Origin: Mesorhizobium prunaredense | GTDB lineage: Bacteria; Pseudomonadota; Alphaproteobacteria; Rhizobiales; Rhizobiaceae | Length of the DNA stretch: 64,000 nucleotides | Direction of reading: 5' to 3' | Assembly (NCBI RefSeq): GCF_900156895.1 | Contig: NZ_FTPD01000022.1 | Coordinates: 17,167-81,166, forward strand | Part shown: piece by piece, positions 52,195-63,980 of the stretch | Layout: the number at the start of each line of letters is the position of its first letter | Position numbering within the stretch: the stretch's first letter is position 1 | Translations under genes and position numbers: made by a program | The notes under the pieces: model-generated | Databases searched by the model: none | What the model was told of the DNA's origin: nothing | The model's input: the letters and a program-made list of their open reading frames with translations, nothing else

Positions 52195-52695
52195 TTAGGC
52201 GGCCTTAACTTCCTTCATGGCCTTCTCGAAGGCGGTCTTGATCGGCTTGGAGACGTCCTCGGCCGCCTTGGAGGCGACGGTCTGGAAATCCTTTGCCTGC
52301 TCGACAGTCATCTCGACCTGCTTGCGCAGGAATGCGGTCTGCAGTTCGACGACTTCCGACAGCGACTTGGCGCCGATCAGAGCTTCGAAATGCGACAAGC
52401 CGGCTTCGGTGTTGGCGCGCAGAGCGGCAATGGTCTTGAGCGACAGGTCGCTGGAAACGGTCTTGGCGGTCTCAAAGGTCGACTCAAGAGCCTTCTGGGT
52501 CTCTTCGGCGCCGGTCTTCAGCTTGGCATAGGCCTCTTTCGACTGCTCGACGCCCTTTTCGGCGAAAGCACGGATCTGGTCGGTGGCCTTGGAAGCGTCG
52601 AAGCTCGGGAATTCAATGGTATCAGCGGTCTTGGTCCTGGACAATTTTCCATCCTTTGCAGTGGCAGCGGCTTCGAGGAAAGCCGTCTCGTTCAT
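52195..52695 (-). CDS. phasin-family protein
   Basis: Phasins coat polyhydroxyalkanoate granules. The 166-residue product has the phasin core: FDASKATDQIRAFAEKGVEQ, AYAKLKTGAEETQKALE, ALRANTEAGLSHFEALIGA and VELQTAFLRKQVEMTVEQA. It is all helical, with no Cys and no membrane segment. The start at 52695 fits the family, though no clear ribosome site precedes it. Its neighbour acetoacetyl-CoA synthetase (56839-58833) also belongs to PHB metabolism. The small RNA with anti-SD loops follows it. Confidence 0.88.
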   Translation of the reverse strand: MNETAFLEAAATAKDGKLSRTKTADTIEFPSFDASKATDQIRAFAEKGVEQSKEAYAKLKTGAEETQKALESTFETAKTVSSDLSLKTIAALRANTEAGLSHFEALIGAKSLSEVVELQTAFLRKQVEMTVEQAKDFQTVASKAAEDVSKPIKTAFEKAMKEVKAA

Positions 52696-52891
52696 GTATG
52701 GTGTCAATATAAAGGCAAATCTTGTGCATTGCAATATCTTTGTTGCAGCGCACCATAAATTTCCCAGCGTTAACCACGAGCCCAGAGATTCCGGCGGTTG
52801 CACGCTATGGCTTGTGGACCTTCGCGCCGTCGGCTTTTATTAACAAAGTGTTAACTGCAAACTGCCCGCTTCGTAAGGGTTCCCAAAGCGC

Positions 52892-55800
52892 ATGCCGTCT
52901 GAAAACTACTCCTTCCTCGACGTCGCCGTGCTCGACGCGGTCCGCCAGCGCTTTGCCGCCGGCGACGCGATGGCCCTTCTGTCGGCCGACCTCGAACAGG
53001 TGATCTGGGCCAACGGACCAGGGGCAGCGGTGTTCGGCTACCCCGACATCGAGGCGATCATCGGCGCCTCGGCGGGCTTGCCGCCGATCGCCAGGCGCCA
53101 GATCATGGCGACAAGCGGTTTTCCACAGATCGGCCGCGACCGCGCCATCACGGTCCGGCTGGCAACCGGCCTGACCAGCCGCGCGGTTGGCTTTCTGGCC
53201 AGCGCGGTGACAATGCCTGACGGCGAAAACGCGATCATGCTGGCGGTGCCGGCGACGCAGACCGGCTCGCGCAGCGCCGCCGAGATCGCCGCTCGGGCCA
53301 TCAGCGGCTTTACCGAAGACGGTCATTTCATCGCCTTCGTCGATGCCAACGGCAACATCGAGGCCGCTTCCGATGGTTTTTCGGCACTCGGCATCTTGCC
53401 CGAAACGCTGGCGGCGCTTGTCGCCGATGTTGCGAACGAGAGCGGTCGCATCGTCAAACGCCTTGTTCCAGGCGGCACCGCTTCCTACCCAGCCGGCCTC
53501 GCCCGGCTGACGGACGAGCGACATCTGCTGGTGGTGATCGACGAGAACCAGCTGGACTCCGAAGCAGCCCCTGCTGGCGAGCCTAGCGCGGGGGCGGCAG
53601 CCGATGCCGCAGTCCAGCCAAAAGCAGAACAGGACAACGCGCCGGCAACAGCAACGGAGACCGCCCAGGCGAACGTCAAAGACACGTCGGCATCGGCGCA
53701 GCATGACAATCCCGATTCGACCGGGCCCGATTCGACCGGGCCCGATTCGACCGGGACCGATGCGACCGAGCAGGGTCCGGAAGCGGCGGACAGCGACCGC
53801 CCGGCTGGCGGCGAGACGCCTGTGCAGCATGACCATTGGTATTTCAGCGCCAGCGAGGACGAGGCGCAAATGCCGGGACCGGATGCGGCCGGTCCTGTCG
53901 AGGCGGATGCTTCGGCGGAAAGTTCCGCACAAGATGCCGTCAGGGCCGCCTCCCCCGTCGAAAATGCCATCCCCTCGATCGACCGCGCGGCGGCGCCCCT
54001 GCGTTTCGTCTGGCGCACCGACGCAGAGGGCAGGTTCAGTGCGCTGTCGCCGGAATTCGCGGAACTCGTCGGCAAGCCTGCGGCCGATGTGATCGGCCGG
54101 CGCTTCAGGGACGTCGCGGCCACCTTCGACCTCGATGCGACCGGCGAGATCGCCGGCCTGCTCGACCGACGCGATACCTGGTCCGGCCGCTCGGTGCTGT
54201 GGCCGGTCGCCGGCACCGATTTCAAGATACCCGTCGACCTGGCGGCGCTGCCCGTCTACGGCCGCAGCCGTGCCTTCGAAGGCTTTCGCGGTTTCGGCGT
54301 TGCCCGCACCGGCGATGCGGTGGTCGATCCGGAAGCGATCGGTACGGCGCTTGTCGCCAATGCCGACCTCCCCGCGGCCGTCGACCCGGAAGTCGCCAAA
54401 ACGGCTGACCAAACCGACCCGTTCCAGGGCGAGGTGCCGGCGCTGACCATCGTGCCGAAGCCGGAGCGGCGCTTTGCCGACAAGGTGATCCGGTTGGCCG
54501 AGCACAGGCAGCCGGCCAACGATAAAGGCCTGTCGACGCTGGAACGCAGTGCGTTCCGTGAGATCGGCGAGCGGCTCAAGAAGGACAATCCCCCGACCGA
54601 ACAGCCCGATGCCGCAATTGCGGCAGAGCCGGCTGCGGCGGAACCGACCGCAACCGATGTCGAAGACGAGAGGGATGTCGCAAGGCTCGACGGTGAGCAG
54701 CCGCAAGCAACCGTGTCCGACCTCCCAGGCTCGCTGCTCGACTACGCCGACCGGGACTATGTCGCCGACAATAGCGACGGCACGCCGGTTTCCGAGCCGG
54801 ACAAACCGGCGCGGGAGATCGCCGAGCCCACCGACGCCGCCAGTCGATCGCGCGCCGAAGACGCCGACAGCATGACGGCTGCCGATTTCCGCGATGCAGA
54901 AGACAGCGAGGACTGGGCGCGGCCCGAAGACGGCGAAACCCGTTCGTCAACCGATGACAACGGCGATGCCGGCGACGTCGAGCCGGCGCCGGTCGAGCGG
55001 CCGCGCCTGCCGGTGGCGCCGTTCATGCTCGAAGGGTTCGTGCCATCGGCTTTTTCGACCGCAGACGACAGCAAGGCTCCGGACATTTCGATCCTCGGCA
55101 AGCTGCCGGTGCCGATGCTCATCCATTCCGGCGACGATCTTCACTATGCGAATGAGGAATTCCTCAGCCTGACCGGCTATGATACGCTCGACCAGCTGGA
55201 GGATGCCGGTGGCCTCGACGCGCTGTTTGCCGATCCTTACGACGGCAGCGCCTCCGATGGAACCGATCACGCGCTGCGGTTGAAGGCGCGTGACGGTCAG
55301 GAGTTCCCGATCGAGGCCATTCTGCGCTCGGTTCCCTGGCGTGGCGGCAAGGCGCTGATGCTGGTCGTGCGCCGTTCCGGCGACGACGAGGCAGCAGGTG
55401 CCGCCGACGACCAGACGCAGCCGGACACTTCCGAGCTCAAGGCGCGCATCGCCGAGATGCGCACCATCATCGACACCGCGACCGACGGCGTCGTGCTGAT
55501 CGGCCGAGACGGAACGATCCGCTCGATCAGCCGACCGGCGGAAGCGCTGTTCGGTTTCGACAGCGACGAGGTGACCGGAAAACCCTTCGTCTCGCTATTC
55601 GCGATCGAAAGCCAGCGCGCCGCGCGAGACTATCTCGACGGATTGTCCGAGCCCGGCGTGGCGAGCGTGCTCAACGACGGCCGCGAGGTGATCGGACGCG
55701 AGGCGCAGGGGCGCTTCATTCCGCTGTTCATGACCATCGGCAGGCTGCCCAACGACAGCGGCTTCTGTGCGGTGGTGCGCGACATCACCCAGTGGAAGCG

Positions 55801-56554
55801 GGCCGAAGAGGATCTGACCCAGGCGCGCGCCGTCGCCGAGCGCGCCTCCTCGCAGAAGACCGACTTCCTCGCCCGCATCAGCCACGAAATCCGCACGCCG
55901 CTCAACGCCATCATCGGGTTCTCCGAGCTGATGGTCGACGAAAAATTCGGACCGGTCGCCAATGACCGCTACCGCGACTATCTGCGCGACATCAACCGGT
56001 CGGGCAACCATGTGCTCGACCTGGTCAACGATCTGCTCGATATTTCGAAAATCGAGGCCGGCCAGCAGGAGATGGCCTATGAGGCAGTGTCGCTCAACGA
56101 CACGCTGGCCGAGACCGTGGCGATGATGCAGCCGCAAGCCAACCGCGAACGTGTCATCATCCGCTCCAGCTTTGCCTCGAGGCTGCCGGAAGTGGTGGCC
56201 GATCTGCGCAGCGTGCGCCAGATCGCGCTGAACATCCTGTCGAATGCCATCCGCTACACGCAGGCCGGTGGCCAGGTGATCGTATCGACAGCCTACGAGA
56301 ACTCCGGCGACGTCGTGATGCGCGTGCGCGACACCGGCATCGGCATGAGCCAGTCCGAGATCGAGCAGGCGCTCAAGCCGTTCAAGCAGATCAACGCGCT
56401 GAAGCGCGGGCGCGGCGACGGCACCGGTCTCGGGCTGCCGCTGACCAAGGCGATGGTCGAGGCGAACCGGGCCCGGTTCACCATCAACTCGACGTCCGGC
56501 GAGGGCACTCTGGTCGAAGTCGCTTTCCCGTCGACCCGCGTGCTGGCGGATTAG
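52892..56554 (+). CDS. large PAS-domain sensor histidine kinase (PdhS/PleC/DivJ-like)
   Basis: The 1220-residue protein has no membrane helix. An N-terminal PAS-like region (1-210) is followed by an acidic, disordered linker containing PDSTG repeats (residues 274-293). A PAS domain lies near 370-490, then another acidic stretch, and two further PAS domains (about 730-830 and 860-970). HisKA carries the phospho-acceptor His998 in RISHEIRTPLNAIIGFSELM, and HATPase_c has GIGMSQSEIEQ and GTGLGLPLTK. The HisKA continuation YRDYLRDINRSGNHVLDLVNDLLDIS is typical of the PdhS/PleC/DivJ group that controls DivK and the cell cycle. PdhS of Brucella is likewise soluble. No response regulator is adjacent. 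Confidence 0.85.
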   Translation: MPSENYSFLDVAVLDAVRQRFAAGDAMALLSADLEQVIWANGPGAAVFGYPDIEAIIGASAGLPPIARRQIMATSGFPQIGRDRAITVRLATGLTSRAVGFLASAVTMPDGENAIMLAVPATQTGSRSAAEIAARAISGFTEDGHFIAFVDANGNIEAASDGFSALGILPETLAALVADVANESGRIVKRLVPGGTASYPAGLARLTDERHLLVVIDENQLDSEAAPAGEPSAGAAADAAVQPKAEQDNAPATATETAQANVKDTSASAQHDNPDSTGPDSTGPDSTGTDATEQGPEAADSDRPAGGETPVQHDHWYFSASEDEAQMPGPDAAGPVEADASAESSAQDAVRAASPVENAIPSIDRAAAPLRFVWRTDAEGRFSALSPEFAELVGKPAADVIGRRFRDVAATFDLDATGEIAGLLDRRDTWSGRSVLWPVAGTDFKIPVDLAALPVYGRSRAFEGFRGFGVARTGDAVVDPEAIGTALVANADLPAAVDPEVAKTADQTDPFQGEVPALTIVPKPERRFADKVIRLAEHRQPANDKGLSTLERSAFREIGERLKKDNPPTEQPDAAIAAEPAAAEPTATDVEDERDVARLDGEQPQATVSDLPGSLLDYADRDYVADNSDGTPVSEPDKPAREIAEPTDAASRSRAEDADSMTAADFRDAEDSEDWARPEDGETRSSTDDNGDAGDVEPAPVERPRLPVAPFMLEGFVPSAFSTADDSKAPDISILGKLPVPMLIHSGDDLHYANEEFLSLTGYDTLDQLEDAGGLDALFADPYDGSASDGTDHALRLKARDGQEFPIEAILRSVPWRGGKALMLVVRRSGDDEAAGAADDQTQPDTSELKARIAEMRTIIDTATDGVVLIGRDGTIRSISRPAEALFGFDSDEVTGKPFVSLFAIESQRAARDYLDGLSEPGVASVLNDGREVIGREAQGRFIPLFMTIGRLPNDSGFCAVVRDITQWKRAEEDLTQARAVAERASSQKTDFLARISHEIRTPLNAIIGFSELMVDEKFGPVANDRYRDYLRDINRSGNHVLDLVNDLLDISKIEAGQQEMAYEAVSLNDTLAETVAMMQPQANRERVIIRSSFASRLPEVVADLRSVRQIALNILSNAIRYTQAGGQVIVSTAYENSGDVVMRVRDTGIGMSQSEIEQALKPFKQINALKRGRGDGTGLGLPLTKAMVEANRARFTINSTSGEGTLVEVAFPSTRVLAD
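53711..53770 (+). repeat. 15-bp tandem repeat inside the histidine kinase gene
   Basis: The unit cccgattcgaccggg is repeated three times exactly and a fourth time with three changes. It encodes PDSTG three times and then TDATE in the disordered linker. Copy number probably varies between strains. Confidence 0.85.
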
Positions 56555-56564
56555 TCCAAAAAGA

Positions 56565-56586
56565 AAGGCGTCCAACAGGACGCCTT
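56565..56586. terminator. shared terminator hairpin after the histidine kinase
   Basis: A 9-bp stem (AAGGCGTCC/GGACGCCTT) with a 4-base loop lies 10 bases beyond the kinase stop. On the minus strand it is followed by TCTTTTTGG, so it is the better terminator for leftward transcripts (acsA or a small RNA). The plus side has no T-run. Confidence 0.55.
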
Positions 56587-56589
56587 GAA

Positions 56590-56838
56590 TGATTGATTGC
56601 TGTACATCGGGGGCTTGAGCGAATTCAGATCCTCTGGGGATTTAGAGGAACGGGATTTCTCCCTCAAGTTACGCACGACTATCGATGTCGGCCCTTAACA
56701 AAACCTTACCGGCACCGCGAAAAATTTACCAAAGTGTACCACTCATGAAATCTAGGTAAATTCGAGCGAGATATTTCGTTAACCATGCTCGGCTCCGTTT
56801 GAACGCGTGACGGTTCTCATGTCTTGGACCTCGAGAAA
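56590..56838. other. A/T-richer gap between convergent genes, possible small RNA
   Basis: This 249-base gap has no gene. It is A/T-richer than its surroundings. It contains a short inverted pair (TCCTCT with AGAGGA at 56628-56649) and ends, on the minus strand, at the terminator hairpin 56565-56586. A leftward small RNA is possible, but I see no promoter I would trust. Confidence 0.3.
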
Positions 56839-58833
<1,995 letters not shown>

Positions 58834-58845
58834 GATCGTTCCTCC

Positions 58846-58947
58846 TTAAAGCACGTTACGCTTGAAGAGATTCACGCGACGCGCTTTAGACTTTTGTTAT
58901 TATCATGTCGTTATCCTAAAACGTTGCGCATTTTGGCGACATGCATT
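58846..58947. repeat. dispersed intergenic repeat, family B, copy 2
   Basis: This copy has the same layout as 25719-25822: aaagcacgttacg with gacgcgcttt, then ttattatcatgtcgttatcc, then gcgcattttggcgacatgcat. It fills the upstream region of the acetoacetyl-CoA synthetase gene. Confidence 0.7.
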
Positions 58948-59112
58948 GGCATCGCTTATGCATATCGCAGCGCAGCAGAGCAAGATTTTGTTCGGCCGAG
59001 CGACGCGTATGTGCGCAAATGCCATCGCTGGGCCATAAAGACTTGAAATGCGTCAGCCGTGGGTTACACCCGTCGGGCGATTTTTTGTCGGAACGGAAGC
59101 ATACGGGGCGAC

Positions 59113-60963
59113 ATGCCATCACCTTTGATCCGGCGCGGAATATGGGCGATCGGCGTTGCCGTGCTCGTCATCGCGCTAGCCGTTGCCGCCCTGCCGCTCG
59201 TCGCCTCAACCCGTATCGTGCGCGACCGCATCGCCTGGGAAATGAGTGCGTGGAGCGGATTCAGGGTCACCATCGATGGCGCGCCACGGATCGAGGTCTG
59301 GCCGAATTTCCGTGCCATCCTGGCCGACGTGACGCTTTCGCAATGGACAGAGACCGACGCGCTGCCGGTGATCGAGGCTGAACGGGTCGAGGTCAATCTC
59401 TCCGCCATGGCGGCGTTGCGTGGCAATGTGGTGTTCTCGACGGCGCGGCTGATCCGGCCAACGATCAGGGTTCAACGCGCAGCACATGGACTCTTCCTGC
59501 CCGCCCTGCCTTCAGGCGGGCGCATCACCCGTTCCATTGACATCGCTCGCGCCGTGGTCAGCGCCAATCCAGCCAAGCCGGACCTGAGCAAGCTGCCGAC
59601 TGATCCGTTCGGCACCGTAGAGTTCAGGAACGGCCGCGTGGTGACCTCCGTCGATGGCAAGGACGCTGAGATACTGAGCAGCCTGAGCGGCCAGGCGAAC
59701 TGGGCCGCAATGAACAGCAATGCGACGCTGTCGGCGACGGGGATCTGGCGCGGCGAAAGCGTCGCGGTGGATGCCGCATCGTCAAACCCGCTGGTGCTGT
59801 TTGGCGGAGGTGCGGCGCCGATGACGCTTTCCTTCAAGGCGGCCCCTGCCAGTTTTTCGTTCGACGGCGTGGCCAGCATGTCCGAGAACGCCTATTTCGA
59901 CGGCCAGGCGAAATTTGCCGCACCCTCGCTCAGGCGTGTGCTCGAATGGTCGCGGGCCGGCATCGCGCCAGGCGCGGCAATCGGCTCGGTTTCCGTTTCC
60001 AGCAAGGTCACGGCGACCTCCGGCCGCATTAAATTCGAAAACACCGAGATCGCTCTGGACGACAATCCGGGAATGGGTGCGCTGGACTTCTCCTTTGGCG
60101 AGGCGCGGCCGGTGATCGCCGGTACGCTCGCCTTCGAGACGCTCGACCTGCGGTCGTTTCTCTCCGCCTTCGCACCCCTGGCGCCTACGAGCGGCGCTGG
60201 CCCCGGCGAAATCGACATAAGCGTCGCCGACCGGATCGATCTCGATCTCAGACTGTCGGCAGCGCAGGCCACCGCAGGCGCCATCCAGCTTGCCGACGTC
60301 GCCGCCGCCGCCCAGGTCAAGAACGGTCTTGCCGTCTTCGATATTTCCGATGCATCGGCCTTTGGCGGCAACATCCAGAGCAGTCTTCGTTTCGACCGCA
60401 AGCCGGAAGGCACGCAGGTCGAGATCAGGCTGCTCGCCTCCGACATCGATGGCGGGGCTTTTGGCACCGCAGCCGGAATGACGCGACTGGTGCCGATCGG
60501 CACGGGAACCGTTTCGGTCATCCTCAAAGGGCCGGGCAGAACCTGGGATTCCATTTTCGAAAACGCCGACGGCTCGGTTTCGGCGAAATTCGGCCAGGGC
60601 GCGTTGAGCCGGTTCAACCTGCCGGCGTTTCTCAAACACAATGAACAGGGCGGGTTCTTCGCGCTCGACGATGTCTCCGACGGAACGCTGCCGATCGACG
60701 GGGCCGAACTCAAGGCGAGCATTTCGAACGGTGTGGCGAAGATCGACAAGGCCGAAGCGAATTCGGCGAAGTACAAGATCTGGCTTTCCGGTATCGCCTC
60801 CTATGCCGGGCGCGGGCTGGCGCTGTCCGGCGGCATCATTCAGGCGGACCAGCCAGCCACGCAGACAAATAGCCAGGGTCCCAACCAGTCTTCGTTCTTC
60901 ATCGGCGGAACGTGGAGCACGCCGTTCATCTCGCCGATAAGCCGCGGGGTATCCGGCGAGTAG
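59113..60963 (+). CDS. AsmA-like envelope protein
   Basis: The 616-residue product has one N-terminal membrane helix (GIWAIGVAVLVIALAVAALPL) followed by a long beta-rich periplasmic part. It has AsmA-type features: VTIDGAPRIEVWPNFRAILADVTLSQ near the N-terminus and a C-terminal AsmA_2 region (LSAAQATAGAIQLADVAAAAQVKNG). AsmA-like proteins act in lipid transport and outer-membrane balance. The ATG at 59113 is used; an in-frame GTG at 59059 would put 18 residues before the helix. It is convergent with the polyamine transporter genes. Confidence 0.85.
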   Translation: MPSPLIRRGIWAIGVAVLVIALAVAALPLVASTRIVRDRIAWEMSAWSGFRVTIDGAPRIEVWPNFRAILADVTLSQWTETDALPVIEAERVEVNLSAMAALRGNVVFSTARLIRPTIRVQRAAHGLFLPALPSGGRITRSIDIARAVVSANPAKPDLSKLPTDPFGTVEFRNGRVVTSVDGKDAEILSSLSGQANWAAMNSNATLSATGIWRGESVAVDAASSNPLVLFGGGAAPMTLSFKAAPASFSFDGVASMSENAYFDGQAKFAAPSLRRVLEWSRAGIAPGAAIGSVSVSSKVTATSGRIKFENTEIALDDNPGMGALDFSFGEARPVIAGTLAFETLDLRSFLSAFAPLAPTSGAGPGEIDISVADRIDLDLRLSAAQATAGAIQLADVAAAAQVKNGLAVFDISDASAFGGNIQSSLRFDRKPEGTQVEIRLLASDIDGGAFGTAAGMTRLVPIGTGTVSVILKGPGRTWDSIFENADGSVSAKFGQGALSRFNLPAFLKHNEQGGFFALDDVSDGTLPIDGAELKASISNGVAKIDKAEANSAKYKIWLSGIASYAGRGLALSGGIIQADQPATQTNSQGPNQSSFFIGGTWSTPFISPISRGVSGE

Positions 60964-61033
60964 GCAACGAAGCTGCTGCGGTCGTCGTCAGAAGTGCGCT
61001 TCCTGCCGGCCTTTGCTGCTGCCGCCCCTTTCG

Positions 61034-61852
61034 TCACCCACGCTGAGCGGCCTGCTCGTCGCGCTGGCGCTGGACCTCGCGACGCTTGTTGGCGAGCGAC
61101 GCGATGATGACGCCGACCGCCACAACCGCGATCAGGATGGTGCAGGCGGCGTTGATCTCCGGCGTCACACCGAGACGAACCTGGCTGTAGATCTTCATCG
61201 GCAGCGTGGTGGCGCCAGGCCCTGAGGTGAAGCTGGCAATGACCAGATCGTCGAGCGACAGTGTGAACGCCAGCATCCAGCCGGACACGATCGCCGGCAT
61301 GATGACCGGCAGCGTGATCTGGAAGAAGGTCTTCACCGGCGGCGCGCCAAGATCCATCGCGGCTTCTTCGAGCGAGCGGTCGAACGTGATCAGGCGCGAC
61401 TGCACGACGACGGCGACGAAGCACATGGTCAGGGTGATGTGGGCAAGCGTGACGGTGAGAAAGCCGCGGTCGAGACCGACGGCGACGAAGAGCAGCAGCA
61501 GCGACAGGCCGGTAATGACTTCCGGCATGACCAGCGGCGCAAAGACCATGCCGGAAAACAGCGTCCGGCCCTTGAAGCGCGTGTAGCGCGTCAAGGTGAG
61601 AGCCGCCAGCGTGCCGAGCACGGTCGCCACGGTGGCCGAGATGACGGCGACGCGGGCCGTTACCCAGGTGGCGTCCATCAGGCCCTGGTTGTGGAACAGC
61701 GAGACGTACCATTTGGTCGAGAAGCCGCCCCAGACGGTGACCAGTTTCGATTCGTTGAAAGAGAAGACGACGAGCAGGACGATCGGCAGGTAAAGAAAGG
61801 CAAAGCCGAGCACGATCGAAGTGATGTTGAAGCGGCTCCAGGTGGCGTTCAT
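61034..61852 (-). CDS. potI: putrescine/spermidine ABC transporter permease
   Basis: The 272-residue membrane protein has six helices and the EAA loop SLEEAAMDLGAPPVKTFFQITLPVIMPA, as in PotI. TRYTRFKGRTLFSGMVFAPLVMPEVI is also typical. It is the last gene of the leftward potG-potH-potI unit and starts 4 bases after potH ends. The basic C-terminus (RREVQRQRDEQAAQRG) is cytoplasmic. Confidence 0.93.
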   Translation of the reverse strand: MNATWSRFNITSIVLGFAFLYLPIVLLVVFSFNESKLVTVWGGFSTKWYVSLFHNQGLMDATWVTARVAVISATVATVLGTLAALTLTRYTRFKGRTLFSGMVFAPLVMPEVITGLSLLLLFVAVGLDRGFLTVTLAHITLTMCFVAVVVQSRLITFDRSLEEAAMDLGAPPVKTFFQITLPVIMPAIVSGWMLAFTLSLDDLVIASFTSGPGATTLPMKIYSQVRLGVTPEINAACTILIAVVAVGVIIASLANKRREVQRQRDEQAAQRG

Positions 61853-61856
61853 GGGT

Positions 61857-62831
61857 CTACCGATCCTGTTCCTGGGCGCGGGCCTGGGCCCGCTGGAAGA
61901 GCATGATCGGCACGATCAGCAGCAACAGCAGGATGACGGCGACGGCCGAAGACACCGGCCAGTCACGATTGGCGAAGAACTCGTTCCACAGCGTCTTGCC
62001 GATCATCAGCGTCTGTGAGCCGCCGAGCAGGTCGGGAATGACGAACTCGCCGACCGCCGGGATGAACACCAGCAGGCAGCCGGCGATGACGCCGGGCAGC
62101 GACAGCGGAAAGGTGATCTTCCAGAAGGCGCTGGTCGGTGGGCAGCCGAGATCCTTGGCTGCCTCGATCAGCGAATAATCCATCTTTTCCAGCGACGAAT
62201 AGAGCGGCAGCACCATGAACGGCAGGTAGGAATAGACGATGCCGATGAAGATCGCCGTATAGGTGTTGAGGATGATCAGCGGCTGGCTGATGACGCCGGT
62301 GGCGAGCAGCAGCTGGTTGAGCAGCCCCTCAGGCTTGAGGATGCCGATCCAGGCGTAGACCCGGATCAGGAACGAGGTCCAGAACGGCAGGATCACCAGC
62401 ATCAGCAAAGTCGGGCGCAGCATCGCCGGGGCGCGGGCCATGCCGTAGGCGATCGGGTAGCCGACAAGCAATGTCAGCACCGTCGAGATGGCCGCGACGA
62501 TGACGCTGGTCACATAGGCGTTGACGTAGAGCGCGTCCTGCGTCAGCCATGTGTAGTTGTCGATGCTGAGCTCGTTCAGCTGGGCGAAGAAACCGGCAAG
62601 GCCGTCGCCGAAGCCGAGCACCGGCGTGTAGGGCGGTATGGCGATCGCCGTCTGCGACAGCGAAATCTTGAAGACGATAACAAACGGAATGAGGAAGAAG
62701 AAGACCAGCCAGAGATACGGGATGAGGATGACAAGGCGGCCAACGAAGGCCTCTCCCAGTCTGGCCAGGGCGGATTTGCCCGCAGCGGTGGCCCGAGAGC
62801 TTGCAGCAGCGGTGACAGCGGCATTCGACAT
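61857..62831 (-). CDS. potH: putrescine/spermidine ABC transporter permease
   Basis: The 324-residue membrane protein has six helices after a short cytoplasmic lead. Seen are IPYLWLVFFFLIPFVIVFKISLS, DNYTWLTQDALYVNAYVTS and the EAA loop LIEAAKDLGCPPTSAFWKITFPLSLPG. This is the PotH/PotB pattern. The tail RAQARAQEQDR is basic and polar. It lies 9 bases after potG. Confidence 0.93.
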   Translation of the reverse strand: MSNAAVTAAASSRATAAGKSALARLGEAFVGRLVILIPYLWLVFFFLIPFVIVFKISLSQTAIAIPPYTPVLGFGDGLAGFFAQLNELSIDNYTWLTQDALYVNAYVTSVIVAAISTVLTLLVGYPIAYGMARAPAMLRPTLLMLVILPFWTSFLIRVYAWIGILKPEGLLNQLLLATGVISQPLIILNTYTAIFIGIVYSYLPFMVLPLYSSLEKMDYSLIEAAKDLGCPPTSAFWKITFPLSLPGVIAGCLLVFIPAVGEFVIPDLLGGSQTLMIGKTLWNEFFANRDWPVSSAVAVILLLLLIVPIMLFQRAQARAQEQDR

Positions 62832-62840
62832 GGCCGCCCC

Positions 62841-63980
62841 CTATCGCGTCAGCACGACGCCGGCATCCGGCCGGAACGATACCCAGGCGCGGTCGTTCCA
62901 ACTCAGCGGATCCTCGGTGATGCGGGCCGCGTTCATCGTGCTCGCCCGCACCACCTGGCCGTCGTCCAGCCTGACGTGATAGACGGTCATGTCGCCGAGA
63001 TAGGCGATATCGTAGACCTCGCCCTCGATGGCGTTGACAGCGCCGGCCGGTCTCGTCGACGATATCTTGATCTTCTCCGGCCTGATGGCGAAGGCGACGG
63101 CCGCGCCAGTTGCGGCATCGCCGGTATTTTCGGTCCGGATGGTGATGCCGTTGCCGGCATCGATGCTTGCAGCACCCGCCTCGCCATGCGCAATCTTGCC
63201 TTCGAACATGTTGACGTTGCCGACAAAGCCGGCGACGAAACGGGAACCCGGCGCCTCGTAGACTTCGGCCGGCGTCGCCACCTGCATCACCTCGCCCTTG
63301 TCGATGATGGCGATGCGGTCGGCCATGGTCATCGCCTCTTCCTGGTCGTGGGTGACGACGACGAAGGTGAGGCCGAGTGACTGCTGCAGATCCATCAGCT
63401 CGAACTGCGTTTCCTCACGCAGCTTCTTGTCCAGCGCGCCCAACGGCTCGTCGAGCAGCAGCACCTTCGGCCGCTTGGCGACTGAGCGGGCAAGCGCGAC
63501 GCGCTGGCGCTGGCCGCCGGACAATTGGTGCGGCTTGCGCTTGGCGAACTGCTCGAGCTTGACCAGCTTCAGCATCTCTCCAACGCGCGCCGCGATCTCG
63601 GGCTTCGGCATGCCATCCTGCTTGAGGCCGAAGGCGATGTTGTTTTCGACCGTCATATGCGGGAACAGCGCATAGGACTGGAACATCATGTTGACCGGCC
63701 GCCGGTATGGCGGGATGCCGCGCAGATCCTGGCCATCGAGCAGGATGCGGCCGGCGGTCGGCTCCTCGAACCCGGCGAGCATCCGCAGAAGCGTCGACTT
63801 TCCGCAGCCGGATGCGCCGAGCAGGGCAAAGAACTCGCGCTCGAATATCGTCAGCGACAAATTGTTGACAGCGGTGAAGTCACCGAACTTCTTGGTGACC
63901 TTGTCGAACTGGATGTACGGCTTGGCGTTCGGATCGTTCCATGGCGCGAAATCCCTGCGGATGCTGCCAAGCGATTTCAT
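62841..63980 (-). CDS. potG: putrescine/spermidine ABC transporter ATP-binding protein
   Basis: The 379-residue ATPase has Walker A (LLGASGCGKSTLLRML), the signature LSGGQRQRVALARSV, Walker B (VLLLDEPLGALD) and the switch His (VVTHDQEEAMT). A C-terminal TOBE domain (about 300-375) matches PotG/PotA. GGAG lies a few bases before the start at 63980. The binding-protein gene (potF) is expected just beyond the window edge to the right. Confidence 0.94.
   Translation of the reverse strand: MKSLGSIRRDFAPWNDPNAKPYIQFDKVTKKFGDFTAVNNLSLTIFEREFFALLGASGCGKSTLLRMLAGFEEPTAGRILLDGQDLRGIPPYRRPVNMMFQSYALFPHMTVENNIAFGLKQDGMPKPEIAARVGEMLKLVKLEQFAKRKPHQLSGGQRQRVALARSVAKRPKVLLLDEPLGALDKKLREETQFELMDLQQSLGLTFVVVTHDQEEAMTMADRIAIIDKGEVMQVATPAEVYEAPGSRFVAGFVGNVNMFEGKIAHGEAGAASIDAGNGITIRTENTGDAATGAAVAFAIRPEKIKISSTRPAGAVNAIEGEVYDIAYLGDMTVYHVRLDDGQVVRASTMNAARITEDPLSWNDRAWVSFRPDAGVVLTR

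Noticed and set aside
53711-53770. CRISPR-like short repeats
   Set aside because: The repeats have no spacers and lie in frame inside the histidine kinase gene. No CRISPR array is seen anywhere in the window.
52805-54706. Open frame of 633 codons on the minus strand
   Set aside because: It is a shadow of the histidine kinase gene. Its Arg/Gly-rich translation has no family features.
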